From positions 17,550,857 through 17,614,856 of the forward strand of contig NC_065545.1 of assembly GCF_932294415.1 (NCBI RefSeq): 64,000 nucleotides of DNA, read 5' to 3'. Source of the DNA: Quercus robur (Eukaryota; Streptophyta; Magnoliopsida; Fagales; Fagaceae). The position numbers and the translations under genes are program-made. Position 1 is the stretch's first letter. Every line of letters begins with the position of its first letter. The notes under the pieces are model-generated. The model ran no database searches. It was given only the letters and a program-made list of their open reading frames with translations, and was not told where the DNA came from. Below are positions 56,613 to 64,000 of the stretch, in pieces.

Positions 56613-58836
56613 ATGAGTCTATTAAGTTGGAATTGTTGGGGGTCTAGGGAGGAAAGGGTTCGAGCTGCGGGGTTAGCAGCATGTTGTAATTATTTCTCAA
56701 AAAAAGAAAAAGAAAAGAAAAAAAAGAGGGCTTGGAAACCCTCGCACAATTAATGCCTTGAAGAAGGTAATTAGGGTAGATGATCCCAACATTATTTTCT
56801 TAATGGAAACAAAATCTGATAGAGATTGGATGGTGAAAATTCATGATGGTTATGGATTTAAAGATGGTCTAATTGTTCCTAGCAGAGGAAGTAGTGGAGG
56901 TTTGGCTTTATTTTGGAAGAATGAACTTCAAGTTAATGTCATTAAGTATTCAATGTCAAATATTGATGCTAAGATCAATAATGGTGATGGCTTTGGGTGG
57001 TGACATTTTACTGGGTTTTATGGGAATCCAAACTCTTCTAGTAGAGATGAATCTTGGTCTCGTTTAAAATATCTTAGTGGAATTTCCTAGTTGCCTTGGT
57101 TGGTAATTGGAGATTTTAATGAACTGACTGGACTATTAGAGAAGGAGGGTGGGGCTACTAGACCGGCTTAACAATTGTAGCGGTTTGTAGACACTTTGAA
57201 TTGGTGTGGTCTTCGTGATCTGGGATTTTTGGGTTCTAAATTTACGTGGCTATATCAACAAGCTGATGGAACTCAAATTAAAGAGAGGTTGGATAGGGTG
57301 GTTGCAACATGTGATTGGTGTATCAAATTTCCACAAGCAAAACTTTCTCATAGAACTTCATCTGCTTCAGACCATAATCCATTACTTTTGCAATTGTTTA
57401 GTAGAACTCAAAGGAAAAAACATGGGAAATTTTTTCATTTTGAAGCTATGTGGTTAAAACAAGCCAATTGTGAAGAGATTGTGTCTTCTGCTTGGGAAGA
57501 GGGGTTATTTTTGAATGCTGATTTTTTGCTTATTTAATGTTTGAATAATTGTCGTGCAAAACTTGATGTCTAGAATGAGGATGTATTCGGACATGTAGGA
57601 AAAAATATTGCTAGGCTACGTAAACATTTAGAATGGTTGGAATTGTAGGCTGCATGTCCAGAAAACATTAATGCCATGAGGGAAACTCGAGTTGAATTAA
57701 ATTGCTAGCTTGACAACGAGGATATGATGTGGAAGCAAAGGTCCATATTGAACTGGTTTCGAGATGGGGATAAGAATACAAGATATTTTCACTCCAAAGG
57801 TTCGACTAGATTCCAGAAAAATTGTATTAAAGACGTGTTTGATAATAGTGAGTACTAGCAGGTTGAAGAAAAGGAGATTAACAGGATAGTAGTTGATTAT
57901 TATTCTGATTTGTTCAAAAGTCTTCATGTCCCACAGAATTTACAGAATTGCTAAATGCAATTGAGCCAAAGGTATCTCATGCTATGAATTCTATGCTAAC
58001 TTGTGATTTTCAAGAGGTGGAAGTTTACAAAGCACTCAAGTAGGTGTATCCACTCAAATCTCCTAGTCTTGATGGTATTCCCCCTTTATTCTTTCAGCAT
58101 TTTTGGCCTACTATTAGGAATGTTGTTACTAAAACAGTGTTGGATTTTCTTAATCTTGGTATCATTCTTCCTAAGTTTAATGAAACCCATAATGTTTAAT
58201 TCCAAAGATTAAGGACCCTAAGAAAATTATTGAATTTTGGCCTATTAGTGTGTGTAATGTGGTGTATAAGTTAGCCTCAAATACCCTTGCCAATAGACTT
58301 AAGAAAGTGTTGCCAAAAATTATTGGTGACTCATAAAGTGCCTTTGTGCATGGAGGGTTAATAATGGATAATGTTTTGGTGGCTTTTGAGGCTATGCATC
58401 ATATTAATCAGAAGAGAGGGGGCAAAATTAGAGAAATGACTTTGAAATTAGATATGAGTAAAGCATATGATAAGGTGGAATGGGTTTGTTTGGAAAAGAT
58501 TATGGAGAAATTGGTTTTCAGCACTAGGTGGAGAGAATTGATGATGCAATGTATTTCTTCTATCACTTATGAGGATTAATGGGTCTCCTCGAGGTAATAT
58601 TATCGCTTCTAGGGGTCCTCACCAAAGGGACCCTTTATCTCCATATTTATTTTTAATTTATGTTGAGGGTTTATCTGCTTTAATTAAAAAATTTGTTTAG
58701 TGTGGTGTTATGGAGGGTGTGACTATTTGTCGTGGTGCTCCTATTATTTCTTACATATTCTTTGCAAAAGATAGTCTTATTTTTTTGTAAGGCTAGTATG
58801 AATGATTGTAATTCTCTTTAACTGTTTGTTGTGGTG
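56613..58836 (+). pseudogene. LINE ORF2 (endonuclease and RT), decayed and 3'-truncated
   Basis: Opens MSLLSWN at 56613, the usual start of plant L1 ORF2, and is at once split by a SINE-like insert. The endonuclease follows (FLMETKSD; GSSGGLALFWKN; WLVIGDFNEL; GSKFTWLYQQ; RLDRVVA; SDHNPLLL). RT pieces follow ([37 protein letters not shown]). The catalytic FADD-type box reads FAKD at about 58759. Many stops and shifts break it. The element ends abruptly at about 58836 against a PPR gene copy; the zinc-binding C-terminus and poly(A) are missing. Confidence 0.85.
56637..56726 (+). mobile_element. SINE-like insertion at the start of LINE ORF2
   Basis: The ORF2 frame is interrupted after SWNC and resumes with GLGNPRTINA. 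The inserted part has GGGTTCGAGCTGC (B-box-like), GGTTAGCAGCATG, then ATTATTTCTC and an A/G tail. The same sequence type is at 14671-14747. Target duplication is not clear because the flank is G-rich. Confidence 0.6.
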
Positions 58837-59592
58837 CCCTTTTAGCTTTGAAGCCCAGTTGAAAAAAATCCAGGCTTTTTCCATTGGTGAATAGATTTTT
58901 AGAACTTGATTGACTATGTAAGAGTCCCATCTTATAGAAGAGAGATTGTCTAGCTCTTGTTTAGCAGAATCCCATGTTGAATACTTCAAAAGTTGTATAT
59001 TTTTCCCAAGGTGTCTCTGATATATTCTTTGGGGTTGCAGTTTCTTTGTTGTTAACTGATTTGAAAGGTTTCTTAGTCTTTTTGTTATAGAAATTGGTAA
59101 TGGGTTTGATTTGTTTGTGTTGGCGAAGGGAATGTAGGAGTTTAATCGAACTGTTTTGATAACGAAGAGGTTGAGCACCATGGATAGAGAAAAAGAAGGA
59201 AAATTTTTTGAGAAATCCATGGGAATTGTTTGTGTTGCGCATGAATTACAATTTTACAAGGTAAATTCTTGAGAGTTTTGTCCCATGTAAGAGGTGGAAC
59301 ACCAAAACGAAGAAGGTGACAACAATGGCAGATGTGACGATGAAAATGCTACGCAAACCAAAAGGTGAAAGATGAAAATGTCACTGTTAATGGACTGAGA
59401 ATTGTTGAATGTTAAAATGAAACAAGTTGTTTTGGCCGACCAAGTTATAACTTGGTCAGCCAAAACGTTGTCATTTTAACAGACCTACTGAGCTTCTTTC
59501 TTTCTTTCTTTTTTTTTTTAAATAAAATTTTTAAATCTATAGTTTTTCCCCTTTGTTGAGATTGGTTAAAAATATTTACTTTAAGAAATTAT
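58837..59592 (-). pseudogene. Truncated, frameshifted copy of the PPR gene 5' end with upstream region
   Basis: Matches 31677 to about 32375 of the intact PPR gene. On the minus strand it starts MRNTNNSHGFLKKFSFFFS at 59242 and follows the gene up to WASKLKG at about 58838, where the match stops at the LINE junction. Single-base losses in the coding part shift the frame (for example near 58996 and 59030). The upstream region to about 59592 is also copied, with an extra short segment near 59265-59290. By eye the coding part is around 95% identical. No later repeats remain, so it cannot make a PPR protein. Confidence 0.85.
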
Positions 59593-59659
59593 GCTAATTA
59601 GTTGAGTTACAAGATAAAAGACTTATTGATTTCATAATATTATTTTTAAGTGTAGTATA

Positions 59660-60606
59660 GTAGTTGATGGTTTTTAGACCCCTTAAAACACAATTGGATT
59701 AACCTAGGTAATTAGCCAAGTTGTTACTTAGTCCAAATTCCAAATCTAGGTTATCACAATCAAACAATCATATCATGCAAAGCAGCGGAAAAATAAATAA
59801 CACAACGATATGATAACCCAGGAAAACCAAACCAGTAAAAAACCTGGGAAGGATTTGACTTAGCTATCCTCAAGGTAAAAAGCAAATCCACTAGAAAGAA
59901 TCGAAGTTCATACAATAAGACTTACAAGCCCCCACGCTTAACTTCTTATTGCTACCCACCAGTAGAACTTACTGACACGACCACGTGCAAGCTCCAAATC
60001 CACGGACTCCTTCTTTCTTTGGCCTTTGCAAAACACAAACACCCCCGTTTGTGACTTTGAGATCCCACTCAAAGGTTTAGCAACACAAACTCTCCTGTTT
60101 GTGACTCCAAGACCACCCTTGAAGGTTTAGATCATCAACACCTTTGATGACAAGAGAAGACAGCAACTTCTACAATACCGGATCTTGAGATTCTTCAAGG
60201 AATAGTACTGGTAGAAGACATAAGAGAGCTTTTTAGGAACAAAACCCTAAATACAAAAGAGGCACACTCTTTTCTCTCTGAAAAGCCTCATAAAAACGTG
60301 CTTAGAGTTTCCTTTATATACTGGGAGAAGTAGATTAGAAACCCTAATCCTTAATGGGCTTGAACTGCTGTTTGGGCTTAATTAAAATTCTGCAGATACG
60401 ACTTTCGATCGATCGAGCCTATCTTTCGATCGATCGAACCAGACAGATTATGAAATCTTCTTCCTGCAGCTTGTATGTTCTTGAATCTTGACTTGAATCA
60501 CCTTGAGCATTGTCTAATAATACCTATAGACTCTAAGATCTATATTTAGACAAGTTTGTGTTCACAATTTGCCAATTGTTCTAAATATTTAGAACCTAAC
60601 AGTAGT
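59660..60606 (-). mobile_element. Solo LTR
   Basis: GTAGT is duplicated at 59660-59664 and 60602-60606 around 937 bases (59665-60601). In the minus orientation it starts TGTTAGGTTCTAAATATTTA and ends CCATCA. A TATA-like TATATAAAGG on the minus strand at about 60322 supports that orientation. Two TTTCGATCGATCGA motifs occur near 60404 and 60431. No internal region is present. Confidence 0.8.
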
Positions 60607-61415
60607 ATATTAGATTTTTCAATTAAATTTAAACATTTTGCTGGATTGAATTTGATTGCCTTTGAAAAATACAACAATGTTTACATTTTATTGGTCAATA
60701 TAACCAACTGTTTAAATTTAATTGGAGAACCTAATGTAGGTGGTCTATCTAAGTTTGACCCTTGTTTTGGAATTGTCAATAACCTTTGAGTCAAGTAGCA
60801 CTTCATAAACTACTATTTCAAATGATTCTAGTAGTTATGTCTCTGAAATTGCACTAAGTGATCCAGATTTGATTTCCTCTCACTCAACCTCAATTCTCAA
60901 GTCTTTTTCACCAATTTTTCTCATCAAAGTAATCTCTATGCAAAATCTATAAATTTACACCTATATCACAATACTAAAAAAAAAAAAAAAAAAAAAATTT
61001 ACCTACTATGTTTTGTTTTGATTGTATTTTGAAAACTATTAGTTGACCAAAAGAAGATGAAATAAAACAATTTAAAGGCTACTAACAAAGACAATTAATG
61101 TTAAGTAAAATGGTTTAGTAATTGATTATTAGGTATGTTGATCATTTTTTGTTGCATGCGCTATTAATTTTAGGTAAATCAACACATGTAATTGTTGTAT
61201 ACTTTGAGAAATTAACATGTGTTAACACATCTTCAAGTTTCAAAATCCAACTTTTATTAATTCTCATTTGAACTCTTTAGTCTTTACACACCAATGATAA
61301 AAACAACTCCTACCATTAAAAAAGAGAAAAAAAAAAAAAGATTAATTGAAACTCATGATCCGCCAATTGCAAGGCATAACCCAACCACTAACGCATTTAT
61401 GAAACCCACCAATCA
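60607..61415. other. Spacer, nothing recognised
   Basis: AT-rich with an A run at 60978-60998. No gene or element end could be supported. Confidence 0.5.
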
Positions 61416-61950
61416 CCCCCATGCAGTGGCGGAGTCAGAAATTTAGGTCGGAAGATTAAAAGACAAGATTGAAAGTAAAAAATTAATCAATATTAATAAC
61501 AAAATAAATAAACAACTATATGCTAATATACTTGTCATATAGAATCTAACATAAATGTAAAATTTAATTTCTTTTTTCACACCAAGCTTAAAAGTAGTTT
61601 GTTTATATTATATATATACCCTTTTTTTTTCATAATTCTACTAGGCTTCTGACTCTTATTCGGTAAAGTAGTGGGTTTTTTTTTTCATTACTAGGTGGGA
61701 CCCATTTTTTTATATAAAAGTTGTAGTAGGTGTGTAACTGTGTAAGTTTATTAGCATTAGGGGTAAGAAAAGCTGTCCTGATAATTGAAAAAAAGTCAGA
61801 TAAGGTAGTACACAATAAATAGAAAAGTTTTTTACTCTTTATGTAGGGGGCAAATAAGACATTTTAGTTCAATATACTAGTATTATTAAAGAAAATTTTG
61901 ATAGTTTAGGGGGGGCAAGTGCCCCCCCTCCCTTTGCCCCTGCCCCCATG
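61416..61950 (+). mobile_element. hAT-type non-autonomous element
   Basis: CCCCCATG is duplicated at 61416-61423 and 61943-61950. The 519-base element starts CAGTGGCGGAGTCAG. It ends CCTTTGCCCCTG, which reads CAGGGGCAAAGG inward. CAGNGGC ends with an 8-base duplication are hAT-like. There is no transposase frame. A palindrome GGGGGGGCAAGTGCCCCCCC lies near the right end. Confidence 0.75.
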
Positions 61951-62644
61951 ATCCAAGATCCATGATAGGAAAAGTGTGTCAAGAGAGAGGCTAGAGGAGA
62001 GCGAAGCCAATTGAAACCCATAGCCACAACCACTAAGACTGAAACAACCATTGAAACAACCATCGCCCATAGCAACCACTGTAGCTCATAGCAACTACTA
62101 AAAGAAGAGAGAGGAGAGTATATGACTAACTTTTTTTAGATTTAACAAACCAAATGTAGCATATTTTTGGTTGTCCGGTGTGCTAAAATAGTATTTTGGA
62201 TATTTTATAGCACATTTAATGTTAATGCTTTTGGTTGTCAAATTTTGTATGTGTGTTATTGAAGCTTGGCTTTGAACAAAGTATTCAAGAAAGTAATGGC
62301 TTGTTTGGTTGTATTATTTAAACAACATAATACGAATTTTCACAATACTTTTTTATCTACACATATTTCTATAGTACTAAAATAACGTTATTAGAACAAT
62401 ATTACCGAAACAGTCCTGCACAACTCAAATCCACTTTTATCACGGATAAGGAAAAAATCAGGTATATACACGTGGCAGAAACATAGAAGTAGTTCAATTT
62501 GTACGCGGGTCCTACCGTCGATTCTCAATCCGGCACATCGGGCACCTCCTATCCACAAACAGAACAAAATGATCTATCTATGATCTCTAAGGAGAGTCTT
62601 GACCGTCTGAGTCTGGAGAGTCCAGGTGAAGTGCAGCACAATCT
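61951..62644 (+). promoter_or_regulatory. Upstream region and leader of the fibrillin/PAP-like gene
   Basis: No other gene is seen. An ACGT-core ACACGTGGC lies at about 62468-62476, a G-box-like site suited to a light- or stress-responsive plastid gene. An upstream ATG at 62499 opens a frame that overlaps the start codon at 62645 out of frame, so it could reduce translation of the main frame if it lies in the leader. Confidence 0.4.
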
Positions 62645-62893
62645 ATGGCATTGGCTGCTCATTCTTCAGCTCTCTCGATCTCATTCAGAGGCGCCCAGCC
62701 CCAGCATTCAAAACCCAAACTTCTATATTCAGTACCCTCCATATCCATATCCAAATCTAATCCACCTCTCAAAGGCCTAGTTTCACTTCCTTATCGCCAC
62801 CACAAACCATTAAGAATCTTTGCCTCCGTTTCAGTCTCCAACCCAGAGGTGCGGACCGGTCCCGAGGATCTTGTTGCCTCTATTCTTTCCAAG
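62645..62893 (+). CDS. Probable plastid-lipid-associated (fibrillin/PAP) protein, first exon only
   Basis: The exon runs from ATG at 62645 to a donor AAG/GTATAT at 62893/62894, giving 83 residues. The N-terminus (MALAAHSSALSISF...) is rich in Ser, Ala, Lys and Arg and poor in acidic residues, as in chloroplast transit peptides. After it come SVSVSNPEVRTGPEDLVASILSK. From memory RTGPxDLVASILSK marks the start of the mature region of the PAP8-type fibrillin (Arabidopsis At5g19940 group). The rest lies beyond the window, so the name rests on this short segment and the transit peptide. Confidence 0.6.
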
Positions 62894-64000
62894 GTATATG
62901 TCCATTTCCTTTTACCTTCAGTCTCTGATGTTTGGTTCTGCTTTTCTTTTTCCTAAATTTTGTTTCTAAGTTCTAACACCAAATAAAGGGATCGAATACC
63001 CAACAAGTTTATAAATGTTTGACATTGTTGCTGCTGGTATCTATTACAGTAAGTTAATGAATTAAATCAACTGGGTCATTGGATAAGATATAACATTTAC
63101 ACATTTGTACCTTTGTGTCTGTGTTTGTGTGTATATATATGCCTGGCCTTCTCATTTGAAAACACTAGGAAGTACTAATTCAGCTAAAATTCATTGGTTA
63201 TAAACATTTGTACCTTATAATACCCAATGGCAGTACAAAACTTAAACTGCCAATCTGGAGAAACGCCCATAAAACATGTAGTTCCATTGGTCAAATGCTA
63301 GTAGTCTCTCTCTCTCTCTTTTCTTTCTTTTTTTTTTTTTTTTTTTGATAGATAAGATAGAATTGAACTTGAGACATCCGTTCAATGATTACTGCTCTTT
63401 ACTATGCACTAAAGTTTGTATTTTTCTTTCAATTTCCTGATAGAAAAATCATCTCAAATGCTCATTAAAGAGGGCATAGATTGTTTGGCATTTCAATTAC
63501 CTTTTTTCTTTTGAAAAAAATGTGAGTGCTATGCCCCCCACTTTCATCAAATAAGCTGGGTTTTATCGGTGCAGTAGTCTAACGAAAGTTGATGTCCTCT
63601 ATTCTCCCTGATTTCCAAACTTCATACTTGAGCAGTTATCCACTCTTCCACAGCCTTTAGGACAACCTTTAGCTGTTGATAGTTGATACTTCAGAGCTTG
63701 GTCAACCCCTGATTGTAGTCAGTCATCTAATTTTCGATGTCTTCTTTACTACTATTGTTTAATTTATTTCAACCATGTCTGTGGTTCCTCATTTTCATTA
63801 GGTGTTCTTGAATTAATGTTTCCGTTGTTGCCTGCCACTACCCTTTGTTATTTTGATACCATTACCATTACATTGAATCTACTTTTCAAGTTTGACTGCC
63901 TAATTTCTAGTTTCCAAGACTAAGATGATTTGTTCCCATAACTCCTTGGTTTATGCTGTGGAGTTTAAATATTTGACAGTTTTGGAAACTGAGTTATATC
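62894..64000 (+). other. First intron of the fibrillin/PAP-like gene, running off the window
   Basis: No second exon was found before the edge. A CT tract and T run at about 63307-63346 are followed by GATAGATAAGATAGAATTGA. On the minus strand this reads as a SINE-like 3' end (TTATCTATC plus A run), the same tail type as the LINE at 18.2 kb. Confidence 0.55.

Noticed and set aside
58837-59592. The 0.7-kb direct copies around the LINE as a target-site duplication
   Set aside because: Far too long for target-primed insertion, and the LINE lacks its 3' end. A gene duplication followed by rearrangement is more likely.

Overview
This is plant nuclear DNA: AT-rich, with GT-AG introns and many mobile elements. 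The elements and gene types fit a woody eudicot (the style recalls the oak/chestnut family), but nothing in the window fixes the species. Four host genes can be supported. They are a complete four-exon selenoprotein H-like gene (minus, 6612 to 2523), a complete ten-coding-exon GT14 (core-2/I-branching type) glycosyltransferase gene (minus, 23460 to 15285), a complete two-exon pentatricopeptide-repeat (PPR) gene (minus, 32088 to 29400), and the first exon of a probable plastid fibrillin/PAP gene (plus, 62645 to 62893) that runs off the right edge. The genes have no operon-like relation; each stands alone.

Layout: 0.5-1.9 kb is a tRNA-derived SINE split by a hAT-like element. 2.5-6.7 kb is the selenoprotein H-like gene, with small insertions in its introns. 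6.8-14.8 kb is a dense field of DNA transposon derivatives: hAT-type and Harbinger-type MITEs, fold-back MITEs, and a Helitron inside a MITE. 15.3-24.85 kb is the glycosyltransferase gene. Its introns hold an L1-type LINE piece, a TRIM-like element, an RTE-type LINE piece, three SINE-like pieces and a retroposed 5S rRNA copy with a LINE-like tail. 25-29.4 kb is gene-free and contains a hierarchical tandem repeat. 29.4-32.1 kb is the PPR gene.

From about 32.6 to 58.8 kb lies a four-level nest. An old L1-type LINE (5' monomer repeats, ORF1, ORF2) is split by a chromodomain Ty3/gypsy element (34507-56574). That element's 5' LTR is split by a Tat-lineage Ty3/gypsy element (34617-51625), whose protease region is split by a solo LTR (39141-40257). 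Target-site duplications support the three LTR-element levels: AGATC/AGATT, AGATA and GTTGC. The Tat element also carries a decayed antisense gene resembling the plant mobile domain (PMD) family.

Directly after the truncated LINE, at 58837-59592, is a broken copy of the 5' part of the PPR gene plus its upstream region. A further solo LTR (59665-60601) and a hAT element (61424-61942) precede the fibrillin exon. The most unusual items are the 5S rRNA/LINE-tail chimera with an 18-base perfect target duplication, two insertions consisting only of a retroposon tail, the nested insertions with their order readable from target duplications, and the antisense PMD gene inside the Tat element.
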